Counted from the first letter of the stretch, positions 17,291 to 26,250 are shown. The stretch: DNA of 64,000 bases from Actinoplanes sp. NBC_00393 (GCF_036053395.1 NZ_CP107942.1:1454501-1518500), one strand, 5' to 3'. The notes: generated from the sequence alone by a model not told the origin. Numbers and translations: made by a program.

Positions 17291-17322
17291 GAGTAGCCCG
17301 GCCGACGGTGGCCGGGCTACTC
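17291..17322. terminator. Bidirectional terminator hairpin
   Basis: GAGTAGCCCGGCC at 17291-17303 pairs perfectly over 13 bp with 17310-17322 around a six-base loop. It sits between the convergent ends of the DUF1996 gene and the DUF305-like gene and can act for both. An AT-rich stretch follows on the plus strand. Confidence 0.85.
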
Positions 17323-17333
17323 GATAACACTTA

Positions 17334-17888
17334 TTAATCGAGCGATTGCAGAAACTTCTCGCGGCTCGTGGAAATGCGTTCCGCGAGCGCAACTGTGCGT
17401 GGTTCGCTCCCGGCCGTACGTTCGCTGCCGGCCAACTGGAGGCTCTGCTCCAGGTGCGCCCGGAGGCATTCGCGCAGAGTCTCGTCGAATCGCGGGCCAC
17501 GCTGCCCGCCGGCCTCGGCGAGCTGGGAGGGTGTCACCAGGCCGGGCATCGGCATGCCCTTGTGCGGGTTCTCCGCGGGCAGCCCGGCCTCGGCGTGCAG
17601 CTGCCGCAACGTGCTCAGCTCATCGTCGATGACCGCCCTGACCTGCACAGCGAGCTGCTGAACCGCGGAATCGGCGCTGTTCGTGGCGGCCATTGAGAGC
17701 AGCGGCAGCAACTCCTCGTCCATCGCGATGTTGATCTCGATCCATGAGCGGTCGGTGCCGCCGAACGCGGCCGAGAGCGCGGAGGAGGCGGCGGGGCCGG
17801 GCGACGGCGCCGTGGGAGCAGGGGAAGCGCATCCGAACAGCGCGAAGGTGGCGGCGCATGCGAGAAGGATCCGGGGATTCGCATTCAC
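17334..17888 (-). CDS. DUF305-like lipoprotein with eroded His motifs
   Basis: A 184-residue exported lipoprotein: signal sequence with lipobox LFGC, Pro/Ala-rich linker, then two DUF305-like helical halves (IAMDEELLPLLSMA and FDETLRECLRAHLEQSLQLA). In typical DUF305 proteins these places hold HH pairs thought to bind metal. Here the first pair is gone and the second retains one His. GTG at 17888 is chosen; a TTG at 17924 is the only longer option. It shares its upstream region with the 18022 gene. Confidence 0.7.
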   Translation of the reverse strand: MNANPRILLACAATFALFGCASPAPTAPSPGPAASSALSAAFGGTDRSWIEINIAMDEELLPLLSMAATNSADSAVQQLAVQVRAVIDDELSTLRQLHAEAGLPAENPHKGMPMPGLVTPSQLAEAGGQRGPRFDETLRECLRAHLEQSLQLAGSERTAGSEPRTVALAERISTSREKFLQSLD

Positions 17889-17933
17889 GGCCGCAGTCTC
17901 CGGTTCCGGAACCACTGATGTCAATGCTGTCTA

Positions 17934-17988
17934 TTGACGACCGGCAACATGGGCGAAACAATCGCCCTCGCTTGGAGAGCGCTTTCCG
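17934..17988 (+). promoter_or_regulatory. Promoter and LacI operator O3 for the GH fusion gene
   Basis: TTGACG at 17934-17939, a 17-base spacer and AACAAT at 17957-17962 are followed by the operator TGGAGAGCGCTTTCCG at 17973-17988, a position that would block initiation or early elongation. The arrangement copies that at 15815-15859. Confidence 0.7.
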
Positions 17989-18021
17989 TACCCGGAAAAA
18001 ATTTCCCCGTTGGGTGTGATC

Positions 18022-21000
18022 ATGAGAAGAATAAGTGTGGCCGCGGTGCTCGCGGTGCTGCTCGGCCTCGCCGGTGTGGCGGTGACGACCGCGGCCAGTG
18101 CCGCCGACACCCTGCTGTCACAGGGGAAGCCCGCCACCGCCTCGTCGCAGGAGGGCGCCGACGTCAGCGCGGACAAGGCGTTCGACGGCAACGCCGGGAC
18201 CCGGTGGTCCAGCCAGTTCGCCGACCCGCAGTGGATCCGCGTCGACCTCGGGTCCACCGCCACCATCAGCCAGGTCGTCCTGCAATGGGAGGGCGCGTAC
18301 GCCAAGGCGTACCAGATTCAGACCTCGGCCGACGGCAATGCCTGGACGACCGTGCACACCCAGAGCAATGGTGCCGGAGGCACCGAGACGATCAATGTGA
18401 CCGGCACCGGCCGCTACGTGCGGCTCCACGGCACCGCGCGCAGCAGCGGCTACGGCTACTCGCTGTACGAGTTCAAGGTCTACGGCTCGATCGGCTCGGT
18501 GACGCCCGGCAACTGCACGGAAAACGTGGCCAAGGGCAAACCGGCGACCGCGTCCACCTCCGAGGGAGGCGACACCGGCCCGGAGAAAGCAGTCGACGGC
18601 AACCCGGGGACCCGCTGGTCGAGCCGGTTCGCCGACCCCCAGTGGTTGCGCGTCGATCTGGGCGCCGGCACGTCCATCTGCCGGGTGGTCCTGCGGTGGG
18701 AGGGCGCGTACGGCAAGGCGTACCAGATCCAGACCTCGGCCGACGGCAATGCCTGGACCACCCTGCACACCCAGGCCAACGGTGCCGGAGGCACCGAGAC
18801 GATAAATGTCAGCGGGACCGGGCGTTATGTCCGTCTCTACGGCACCGCGCGCAGCAGCGGCTACGGCTACTCGCTGTGGGAGTTCGAAGTGCTGGGCGGC
18901 TCGGCGCCGACCACGCCGCCCACCGAGCCGACACCGGACCCGACCGACGTCCCGGGCAACTTCACCACGATCTGGACGGACACCTTCGACGGAGCGGCGA
19001 ACACCTCGCCGAGCGCCGCGAACTGGCTCAAGCGGACCGGCACCCAGTACCCCGGCGGCGCCGCGAACTGGGGCACCGGCTCGGTCGAGACCGCCTCCGA
19101 CTCGACCGCCAACGTCTACCTCGACGGCAGCGGCAAACTGAACATCCGGGCGATCCGCGACGGCGCCGGCAAGTGGACCTCCGGCCGGATCGAGACGCAG
19201 CGCACCGACTTCGCCCCGGCGCGCGGTGAACAGCTCAAGTTCACCGCCGTGCTGAAGCAGCCGGACGTCGCGAACGCCGCCGGTTACTGGCCGGGCTTCC
19301 GCGCGACCGGCGCCGCCTACCGCGGCAACTTCACCAACTGGCCGGGCGTCGGCGAGACCGACATCATGACGAACGCCAACGGGCGCAACCAGCTGTCCCA
19401 GACGCTGCACTGCGGCACTGCGCCGGGCGGGCCGTGCAACGAGTACGACGGCCGGTCCTCCGGTTTCGCCTCGTGCACCGGCTGCCAGACCGGCTTCCAC
19501 GAGTACACGCAGGTGATCGACCGGACCAAGACCGACGAGGAGATCCGCTTCTACCTCGACGGGCGGCAGACCTGGGTCGTGCGGGAGTCGCAGGTCGGCG
19601 TCGCCGCGTGGGAGGCGGCCGTGCACCACGGCTTCTACCTGCGTTTCGACCTGGCGATCGGCGGTTCGCTGCCGAACGCGATCGCCGGTTTCACCACGCC
19701 GACCGCGGACACCACGTCGGGCGGGGTGCTCAGCATCGACTCGGTGACGGTTGCGAAGGCGACGGGCAGCACGGCGCCGGCCATGACCGACCCGCCGGTG
19801 CCGGCCGGGCCGAGCGTCGTCAAGGTCACCGGCAGCCAGGGCAACTGGCAGCTCACGGTCAACGGAAGCCCGTGGGAGGTCAAGGGCATGACCTACGGGC
19901 CGCCGCAGGCCGCCGCAGACGGGTACATGCGCGACCTGAAGAACATGGGCGTCAACACGATCCGCATCTGGGGACCGGACGCGGCCACGCCGTCGCTGCT
20001 GGACACCGCCGCCCGGCACGGCATCAAGGTGATCGTCGGGCTGTGGCTCAACCACGGCGCCGACTACGTGAACGACAGCGCCTACAAGACCGCGGTGAAG
20101 GCCGAGATCGTGGCCAAGGTGAACGAGCTCAAGAACCGATCGGGGGTGCTTCTCTGGGACGTCGGTAACGAGGTCATCCTGGAGATGCAGAACTACGGGC
20201 TCTCCGCCGAGGTCGTCGAGGCGCGCCGGGTGGCGTACGCGAAGTTCGTCAACGAGATCGCCGAAGCGATCCACGCCGCTGACGCCAACCACCCGGTCAC
20301 CTCGACGGACGCGTACACCCACGCCTGGACCTACTACAAGCCGCACGCCCCGGCACTCGACCTGCTCGCGGTCAACTCGTACGGGGCGATCGACACGGTC
20401 AAGCGGGACTGGATCGCCGGCGGCTACACCAAGCCGTACATCCTCACCGAGGGCGGGCCGGCCGGTGAGTGGGAGGTGCCCAACGACGTCAACGGGGTCC
20501 CGAACGAGCCCACCGACCTGCAGAAGAAGGCCGGGTACACGTACAGCTGGAACGCGATCAAGGGGCATCCGGGTGTCGCGCTCGGCGCCACCGAGTTCCA
20601 CTACGGCCTGGAGAACGACTTCGGCGGGGTGTGGCTCAACACCACCACCGGGGGGTGGCGGCGCCTCGGCTATCACGCGATGCGGCAGGCCTACACCGGG
20701 CAGGTCGCGCCGAACACGCCGCCGGAGATCACCGCGATGACGGTGGGTAACCAGACCGCCGTGCCGGCGGGCGGCACCTTCACCGTGTCGGCCACCGCCA
20801 CCGACCCGCAGGGCGACTTGATCCGCTACAACCTGATGGCGAGCGACAAGCACATCACGGCCAACCGGGGCCTGCGCCACCTGAGCTTCACCCAGACCGG
20901 CAACGGCCAATTCACCGTACGCGCGCCGGAGGCCCTCGGGGTCTGGAAGATCTATGTGTACGCCTACGACGGCCACGGCAACGTCGGCATCGAACAGCGC

Positions 21001-21429
21001 TCGTTCAAGGTCGTCCCGCCGACCCTGCCCGGCACCAACCTGGCCCGCGGCAAGACCGTGACCGCGTCGTCGTACCAGCCGACCGGCACCAACGGCCCGC
21101 AGCTGCCGTCCTACACGGTGGACGGCGACTACGGCACCCGGTGGGCCAGCGAGTGGGTCGACACCGCCTGGGTGCAGGTCGACCTCGGCTCGGTCCAGTC
21201 CTTCAACACCGTCCAACTGGCCTGGGAGGCGGCGTACGCGACCGCGTACACCGTGCAGACCTCGAACGACGGCTCGAACTGGACCACGCTGCACTCGACG
21301 ACCACCGGCAACGGCGGCTTCGACCAGCTGAACGTCTCCGGCTCCGGCCGCTACGTCCGGGTCAACGGCACCAGCCGCGCCACGTCGTACGGATATTCGC
21401 TCTACGAGCTCGGCGTCTACCGCAGCTGA
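18022..21429 (+). CDS. Secreted multidomain glycoside hydrolase: 2 discoidin + GH16 + GH-A + discoidin
   Basis: A 1135-residue exported enzyme. Signal peptide 1-28; two F5/8 C domains (about 29-155 and 165-292); Pro/Thr linker; GH16-like jelly roll (about 314-578); TIM barrel of clan GH-A (about 616-900); Ig/cadherin-like domain (about 900-997); third discoidin domain (1001-1135). In the barrel, acid/base E717 (DVGNEV) and nucleophile E810 (ILTEGG) are present. In the GH16 part the active-site strand is E445-T-D447-I-M-T450, so the usual second Glu is Thr and activity is doubtful. ATG at 18022 has a poor ribosome site; GTG at 18016 is possible. Likely target is a plant or fungal beta-glucan. 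Confidence 0.9.
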   Translation: MRRISVAAVLAVLLGLAGVAVTTAASAADTLLSQGKPATASSQEGADVSADKAFDGNAGTRWSSQFADPQWIRVDLGSTATISQVVLQWEGAYAKAYQIQTSADGNAWTTVHTQSNGAGGTETINVTGTGRYVRLHGTARSSGYGYSLYEFKVYGSIGSVTPGNCTENVAKGKPATASTSEGGDTGPEKAVDGNPGTRWSSRFADPQWLRVDLGAGTSICRVVLRWEGAYGKAYQIQTSADGNAWTTLHTQANGAGGTETINVSGTGRYVRLYGTARSSGYGYSLWEFEVLGGSAPTTPPTEPTPDPTDVPGNFTTIWTDTFDGAANTSPSAANWLKRTGTQYPGGAANWGTGSVETASDSTANVYLDGSGKLNIRAIRDGAGKWTSGRIETQRTDFAPARGEQLKFTAVLKQPDVANAAGYWPGFRATGAAYRGNFTNWPGVGETDIMTNANGRNQLSQTLHCGTAPGGPCNEYDGRSSGFASCTGCQTGFHEYTQVIDRTKTDEEIRFYLDGRQTWVVRESQVGVAAWEAAVHHGFYLRFDLAIGGSLPNAIAGFTTPTADTTSGGVLSIDSVTVAKATGSTAPAMTDPPVPAGPSVVKVTGSQGNWQLTVNGSPWEVKGMTYGPPQAAADGYMRDLKNMGVNTIRIWGPDAATPSLLDTAARHGIKVIVGLWLNHGADYVNDSAYKTAVKAEIVAKVNELKNRSGVLLWDVGNEVILEMQNYGLSAEVVEARRVAYAKFVNEIAEAIHAADANHPVTSTDAYTHAWTYYKPHAPALDLLAVNSYGAIDTVKRDWIAGGYTKPYILTEGGPAGEWEVPNDVNGVPNEPTDLQKKAGYTYSWNAIKGHPGVALGATEFHYGLENDFGGVWLNTTTGGWRRLGYHAMRQAYTGQVAPNTPPEITAMTVGNQTAVPAGGTFTVSATATDPQGDLIRYNLMASDKHITANRGLRHLSFTQTGNGQFTVRAPEALGVWKIYVYAYDGHGNVGIEQRSFKVVPPTLPGTNLARGKTVTASSYQPTGTNGPQLPSYTVDGDYGTRWASEWVDTAWVQVDLGSVQSFNTVQLAWEAAYATAYTVQTSNDGSNWTTLHSTTTGNGGFDQLNVSGSGRYVRVNGTSRATSYGYSLYELGVYRS

Positions 21430-21463
21430 TCCGCCCGGGGGCGTGACCCCCGATCGAGGGAAT

Positions 21464-21496
21464 CTGACCAGCGCGGTCGCTTGCCGCGCTGGTCAG
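21464..21496. terminator. Terminator hairpin after the GH fusion gene
   Basis: CTGACCAGCGCGG at 21464-21476 pairs perfectly with 21484-21496 over 13 bp around a seven-base loop. A smaller GGGGG-CCCCC hairpin lies just before it at 21437-21451. It lacks a T-run, as is common in actinomycetes. Confidence 0.75.
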
Positions 21497-21566
21497 AGCC
21501 GTGGTGGGAGTGCTTCCGACGTTCGGCGGGCTTGCCGGGGCCGATGGCGGGGACAGAATTGCGGCG

Positions 21567-23537
21567 ATGGCCACTCACGCCCTGCACGGCAATGCCTACG
21601 CAGCGGAACCGCACGCCCTGACGCCTGAGCAGAAACTCGAGGTGGCGATCGGCTATCTGGAGAGCGGGGCGCCGGGGGAGGCGCGCCGGCGGATCCGGGC
21701 GCTGGTGACCGAGGACCGGTACGGGTCCGCCGAAGTCGCCTACCACTGGGTGCTCGCCCTGCTCAGCGGGCGCACCCTGACCAGCCTCGGCGGCGGTGAC
21801 GTGGCCCGGCTCGAGCACGCGTTCGCGATGGCCGAACGGCATGCCGGCGGGCGGTGGTGGCGATGCGTCGACACGATCCGGGCCCTGGTGAACGCGCTGC
21901 TCGTCGTCGGGCCGGACGGTCAGCCGGATCCGCGGGGGCTGGGTGCGGCGCTGCGCGCGTACGCCTCGCTGCCCGACGTCGACCGGTTCGCCATCGAACG
22001 GCACCTGAGTCTCGCCCTGTCCGGGGTGGTGCGGGACCATGTCGAGGATCTGAACGCGGAGCACGTACGCATCAGCCGGGGTGAACCGGGCCGGCTGGCG
22101 CGCGTACCGAAATTCTTCGAACCTGATCCGGCGGAGCCGGTCGTCAAGACCGCCCGGCCGGCGCCCGCGCAGCCCACCGTGCTTCCCCTGGCGGGCGGCG
22201 GCCTGCTCAGCGTGGCCGGCCTCGCGCTGCTGGCGCTGGCCGCGGCCGAGACCCACATCGTGGCCGGCGTGGCGGTGTTCGTGCTGGTGGCCGGCGGCGG
22301 CTACGCGATCGTCCGGCAGGGCGTGGATCGGGCGTTCCGGCGTAGCCGGCAGGCGGCCGAGGAGGCCGAGTTCAGTCACGGAACGCGGGCCGGATTCCTG
22401 CGCCCGGCCGGCGACACCATGCGCGCCGGCTTCGCCGACGCCACCAACGCGATGATCGACACGGTCTTCGGCGTCTATCAACCGCGCGAGCAGCATCTGC
22501 GCGAGGCGTTCTGGCAGGACACGCGCGGGCTGCGCAAGGCGCTGCACGGTGACTTGATCGATCTGTACGGGGTACGCGGCGTCCGCGCCGGAGCGGTGCG
22601 CTGGCTCGTGCACCACCATGCCGACGACATCGCCTGCCGCTGGCGGGAAGGCACCCTCGACGACTTCCGCCGCCCGCACCGGCCGCCCACCCCGATCGCC
22701 GGGATCGTGGCCCTGGCCGCCGCCGCGATCGTGCTGCTGTGGGCCATGAGCGTTCTGACCCTCTACGCGCTGGCGCTCGCGGCGCCGCTGCTCTGGTTCG
22801 GCACCCGGCTGGTGCTCCGGGGCGGCCTGGCGCTCTTCGGCGAGCGGCGGCGGATCGCCCTCGACTCTCTCGAGTTCCAGCGGCGCTGGGCCGGGGAGTG
22901 CGCTGCCTGGCAGCGCTGGGTGGACTGGCTCGCCGACCGGCCGACCGACGCCGAGATGGGTCGGTGGCTCAGCCTCGACCTGGCACTGTGGAAGCGCGAG
23001 GTGATGAGCGAGTACCGGCTCACCAACCGCGACATCCTCACCCACCTGACGCTGACCGAGGCGGCGCCGCGCGGCCGGCACGCCCGGTATGTGGGCGGTC
23101 CGTACCGGCATTCGGCGTACACCGTCCTGCTGTTCCTGCTCACTGAAGGTGGGGTGCGGCAGGTACAGGCCCGGCTCGACTTCGCGACCGGCACATTCTC
23201 CGCCATCCGGCGGACCACGTTCCGGTACAGCGCGATCGGCTCGGTGCGGGTCACCGAGGTGGGCCGCGGCCGGCAGGCCTTCCAGCTCGGCCTGATCAGC
23301 AACCAGACGATCGAGGTGCTGCTCGACGACTTCGCGGGGGAGCCGCTCGAGCAGTTCGGGGAGGATGCGGAACAGCTCGCCGAGCTCGCCTCGGACGCGG
23401 CCGGCGTGACCAGCGCGCTGCGGGTGCTGGAGGCGGTGGCCGCGGACGGGCGGGACTGGATCGCCCTGGAACGGCAGCGCCTTTATCGGCGCATGCCCCG
23501 CCAGCAGCGGATGCCCACGGCGCAGCTGCCCCGATAG
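21567..23537 (+). CDS. Large membrane protein of unknown function
   Basis: A 656-residue protein. Residues 1-200 are soluble and helical, followed by a hydrophobic hairpin (about 205-250), a cytoplasmic-type region, a second hairpin (about 378-420) and a long C-terminal domain with a beta-rich section around 510-600. There is no nucleotide-binding or enzymatic motif that I recognise. ATG at 21567 is the first start after the terminator that leaves a reasonable leader. It ends one base before the convergent LysR gene. Confidence 0.75.
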   Translation: MATHALHGNAYAAEPHALTPEQKLEVAIGYLESGAPGEARRRIRALVTEDRYGSAEVAYHWVLALLSGRTLTSLGGGDVARLEHAFAMAERHAGGRWWRCVDTIRALVNALLVVGPDGQPDPRGLGAALRAYASLPDVDRFAIERHLSLALSGVVRDHVEDLNAEHVRISRGEPGRLARVPKFFEPDPAEPVVKTARPAPAQPTVLPLAGGGLLSVAGLALLALAAAETHIVAGVAVFVLVAGGGYAIVRQGVDRAFRRSRQAAEEAEFSHGTRAGFLRPAGDTMRAGFADATNAMIDTVFGVYQPREQHLREAFWQDTRGLRKALHGDLIDLYGVRGVRAGAVRWLVHHHADDIACRWREGTLDDFRRPHRPPTPIAGIVALAAAAIVLLWAMSVLTLYALALAAPLLWFGTRLVLRGGLALFGERRRIALDSLEFQRRWAGECAAWQRWVDWLADRPTDAEMGRWLSLDLALWKREVMSEYRLTNRDILTHLTLTEAAPRGRHARYVGGPYRHSAYTVLLFLLTEGGVRQVQARLDFATGTFSAIRRTTFRYSAIGSVRVTEVGRGRQAFQLGLISNQTIEVLLDDFAGEPLEQFGEDAEQLAELASDAAGVTSALRVLEAVAADGRDWIALERQRLYRRMPRQQRMPTAQLPR

Positions 23538-23538
23538 G

Positions 23539-24438
23539 TCAATACTCGCCGGTGGTGTCGGTGTGTGCGGGGACCAGGCTGAGGAACGCCTGCAGGGCGC
23601 GGCTCGGCGGGATCGCGGACGGCCGGGCGAGCGCGAGCGTCCACGGCGTCGCCGGTGGATCAAGCTCGATGGGTACGACTCTCGCGCCGGCCTCGGCCCG
23701 CAAAGGTGGGACCAGGGCGACTCCCAGACCGGCTTCGACGTACCGGGGAATGGTTGTCAGGTCGGTGGCCTCGACCACGACGGTCCTGGTCAGGCCGGCC
23801 CGGCGGAAGTCGTTGTCCGAGCGGATCCGGTTGCAGTAGCCGGTCGGCAGGTCGATGAACAGCTCGCCGGCCAGGTCGCCCGGGCTGACCTGCTTCTCGG
23901 TGGCGAGGGGGTGGTCGTCCGGAACGAGCAGGCGCGGCTGGAACGTGGCGATCGGCGTGAGGTCGACGCCGTCCACGTGCAGGGTGTCGACGCCGACGAA
24001 GGCCACGTCGAGCTGGTGCGAGCGCAGCTTGTCGAGCAGGCCGGAACTGCCCTCGGCGGCCACGGTCATGTGCAGGCGCACGCCGGGGTGCTTCTTGCGG
24101 AAGCCGCCGACCAGGGTGGGCAGGTCGACGACGGCGAGACCGGCCAGCGTGCCGACCCGGAGACTGCCGCGCAGCCCCAGGCCGGCGCCCTCGACGGCGG
24201 CGCGCGCCGAGTCCAGCGACTCCAGCGCGTTCTTCGCCTCCGGCAGCAGTGCCCGGCCGGCGGCGGTCAGCGTGACGTGGGTGGTGCTGCGGTCGAAGAG
24301 CGGGGTGCCCAGGTCACGCTCCAGCGCCCGGATGCTGGCGGAGACCGTGGACTGTACGGCGTGGGTGCGCTTCGCTGCCCGGGTGAAGTTGAGCTCCTCG
24401 GCGACGGCGATGAAGAACTCCAGTTGGCGCTGCTCCAT
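23539..24438 (-). CDS. LysR-family transcriptional regulator
   Basis: A 299-residue regulator with the N-terminal winged helix (MEQRQLEFFIAVAEELNFTR, then STVSASIRALERDLGTPLFD) and a C-terminal periplasmic-binding-like effector domain. Divergent from the epimerase gene with an 84-bp gap containing a LysR-type box, so it likely controls that gene. Confidence 0.92.
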   Translation of the reverse strand: MEQRQLEFFIAVAEELNFTRAAKRTHAVQSTVSASIRALERDLGTPLFDRSTTHVTLTAAGRALLPEAKNALESLDSARAAVEGAGLGLRGSLRVGTLAGLAVVDLPTLVGGFRKKHPGVRLHMTVAAEGSSGLLDKLRSHQLDVAFVGVDTLHVDGVDLTPIATFQPRLLVPDDHPLATEKQVSPGDLAGELFIDLPTGYCNRIRSDNDFRRAGLTRTVVVEATDLTTIPRYVEAGLGVALVPPLRAEAGARVVPIELDPPATPWTLALARPSAIPPSRALQAFLSLVPAHTDTTGEY

Positions 24439-24449
24439 GCGGCCACTCT

Positions 24450-24464
24450 ATCGCTCGGGGCGAT
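24450..24464. promoter_or_regulatory. LysR-type T-N11-A box
   Basis: ATCGC-TCGGG-GCGAT is a perfect 5+5 palindrome holding the T-N11-A signature of LysR sites. It lies 12 bp from the lysR start, in the shared divergent promoter. Confidence 0.6.
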
Positions 24465-24522
24465 GGCGGCTATCAAGAGCATTCGTTGGACACGATGACT
24501 GGGGCGCGGGAGGGTGCTTGTC

Positions 24523-25392
24523 ATGAACATTCTTCTGACCGGCGCGACCGGTTACATCGGATCCGCAGTCCGCTCGGCACTCGCTGGGGCGGGGCACACG
24601 GTTACCGCGCTGGTGCGTACGTCCTCGGCCGCCGACCGCATCGCCGGCGCCGGTGTGGAGCCGGTGATCGGTGACATGCGCGACGCCGTGCTGGTCCGGC
24701 GGCTTGCCGAGAAGAGCGACGCGGTCGTGCACGCGGCCAGCCCCGGTGACGAGAGCAGCGCCGATGCGGAGAACGCGTTTGCTGACGCGGTGCTGTCCGG
24801 GCTGGACGGGACCTTCATCCGCACCGGCGGTGTCTGGGTGCACGGGTCCGGTGACGCGATCACCGAGGAGACCCCGCGGTCGGCGCCGCCGATCGTCGCA
24901 TGGCGGGAAAGTGTGGACCGGCGAGTCCTTGCGGCAACGGGCATCCGTGCGGTGCTCATCGAGCCGGGTGTCGTATACGGCCATGGTGGCGGCATTCCAC
25001 GGCTGGTGACCGGCGCTGCTCGGTCCGCTTCGGGGCTCAGCCTGATCGGTGACGGTAGCCAGCACTGGGCGACCGTGCACGTCGACGACCTGGCACGGCT
25101 CTATGTGGCTGCCCTCGAGCGGGCCGGTCATGGCGAGACGTTCCTGGGTGTCAGCGGTGACAACCCGACGACCCGCTCGCTGGGCGAGGCTGCTGCTTAC
25201 CGCCTCGGGCTGGGCGGCCGCGTCGTGCCCGAGGACCCGGCAGACACGGTTGCCCGGCTCGGCGAGTTCGGCCGGGCGCTGCTGCTCTCCCAGCAGACCG
25301 ACGGCGGGAAGGCCCGGCGCGTATTGGGCTGGCAGCCCACCCACCGAACCCTGGCCGAGGAGATCGCCGCCGGCGCCTACGACCCGGCCTGA
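24523..25392 (+). CDS. NAD(P)-dependent epimerase/dehydratase-like protein (atypical SDR)
   Basis: A 289-residue extended/atypical short-chain dehydrogenase. The Rossmann motif GATGYIG is at residues 7-13. The usual YxxxK is not clear; the region GGVWVHGSG...WRESVDRRVLA resembles NmrA-like or nucleoside-sugar-epimerase-like members. The ATG at 24523 is supported by GGGAGGG eight bases upstream; GTG at 24514 would add three residues. Probably controlled by the divergent LysR. Confidence 0.85.
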   Translation: MNILLTGATGYIGSAVRSALAGAGHTVTALVRTSSAADRIAGAGVEPVIGDMRDAVLVRRLAEKSDAVVHAASPGDESSADAENAFADAVLSGLDGTFIRTGGVWVHGSGDAITEETPRSAPPIVAWRESVDRRVLAATGIRAVLIEPGVVYGHGGGIPRLVTGAARSASGLSLIGDGSQHWATVHVDDLARLYVAALERAGHGETFLGVSGDNPTTRSLGEAAAYRLGLGGRVVPEDPADTVARLGEFGRALLLSQQTDGGKARRVLGWQPTHRTLAEEIAAGAYDPA

Positions 25393-25442
25393 CCCCCCGC
25401 CTTGCCCTGCCGGCGCCCGCCCTCGCCGCCGCAGCCCCGGTC

Positions 25443-25790
25443 GACAGCTGAGCGGACTGGCTGACCACCAGCGCTGCTTCCGCAGCCGGCAGGCAGCACT
25501 GCCCGTCAGCCGAGCAACCCCGGCTGACGCTGGGCGTTGCATGCAGGGCCGGGAGGCAGCGCTGGCCGTCAGCCGAGCAACCCCGGCTGACGGTGGGTGT
25601 TGCGTGCGGGCCGGGAGGCAGCGCTGGCCGTCAGCCGAGCAACCGCGGCTGACGGTGGGTGTTGCGTGCGGGGCCGGGAGGCAGCGCTGGCCGTCAGCTG
25701 AGCAACCGCGGCTGACGGTGGGTGTTGCGTGCGGGCCGGGAGGCAGCGTTGGCCGTCAGCCGAGCAGTCCGGCTGACGGTGGTTGTTGCT
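25443..25790. repeat. Array B: six 62-63-bp palindromic tandem repeats
   Basis: Units start at 25443, 25505, 25568, 25630, 25693 and 25755 (steps 62, 63, 62, 63, 62). Each has a hairpin of the type CCGTCAGCCG-loop-CGGCTGACGG and a conserved GGGAGGCAGCGCTGG block. The mixed 62/63 step would break any reading frame, so the array is not coding. It begins about 50 bp after the epimerase stop. Nothing else is supported in 25393-25897. Confidence 0.92.
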
Positions 25791-25920
25791 TGCTGGGCGG
25801 GACGGAGGCGGGCCGGGTCTCGTCGGGGGTCGGGGGTCGGGCGTCTGAGAGCCCGCCTTCGGCGCCGCCTGGCGGGGCCAGGGTACGGCGGCCGGTGACG
25901 TATGAGTTTCCGGACGCCGG

Positions 25921-25960
25921 CACACCCGTGGCGGGTGTAGGTACACCCGCCACGGGTGTG
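25921..25960. promoter_or_regulatory. Nested perfect palindrome (double operator-like element)
   Basis: CACACCCGTGGCGGGTGT at 25921-25938 is exactly inverted at 25943-25960 across four bases (18-bp arms). Each arm is itself a palindrome, ACACCCG-N3-CGGGTGT, with centres 21 bp apart, two helical turns. It can be read as two adjacent dimeric sites or as a cruciform. It overlaps the proposed start of the next small ORF. Confidence 0.7.
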
Positions 25961-26173
25961 GCCGTTACCCGGGAGGTCTCCCGCTGCAGAGCGCCGGCAC
26001 CGCGCGCGGTGTTCTGCCAGCGGTGCGGGTTCGGCTGGATCGAAAAGGGAGGGCTGGTGCGCGCCTGCACCGCGACCCGGCCGGCCATCCGGCACATCTC
26101 GCGCTCGAGGCGAGCGGCGGACGGCCGCCGACCCCGGACCGGCGGCGAGACCCCGACGCCGAAAGCCCTCTAG
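25958..26173 (+). CDS. Possible small Cys-containing protein
   Basis: A 71-residue basic protein with a zinc-ribbon-like FCQRCGFGWIEKGGLVRAC and an Arg-rich tail. The composition differs from the repeat DNA around it and looks coding. The GTG at 25958 is uncertain, since the frame continues upstream through the palindrome to a GTG at 25897. No family recognised. Array G starts two bases after its stop. Confidence 0.4.
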   Translation: MAVTREVSRCRAPAPRAVFCQRCGFGWIEKGGLVRACTATRPAIRHISRSRRAADGRRPRTGGETPTPKAL

Positions 26174-26174
26174 C

Positions 26175-26250
26175 GGTCAGCCGAACCACGCGGCTGGCGA
26201 CCAGCGCTGCTTCGGGAGCTGCGAAGCAGCCCTGGGTGACAGCTGGGCTG
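26175..26250. repeat. Array G: one to two degenerate 62-bp units of the B/C/F family
   Basis: GTCAGC at 26176 and GACAGC at 26238 are 62 bp apart. Between them, GCTGCTTCG (26206-26214) pairs perfectly with CGAAGCAGC (26222-26230). The block CAGCGCTGCTTCG is shared with arrays B, C and F. The unit begins two bases after a stop codon. Degenerate GTGACAGCTGGG copies follow to about 26320. Confidence 0.75.

Noticed and set aside
18118..21294. 1058-residue minus-strand open frame opposite the GH fusion gene
   Set aside because: Arg/Val/Gly/Asp-rich translation without motifs. It is an antisense shadow of a convincing gene.
25443..25790. Array B as a CRISPR array
   Set aside because: The whole unit is repeated with no variable spacers, and no cas genes are present.
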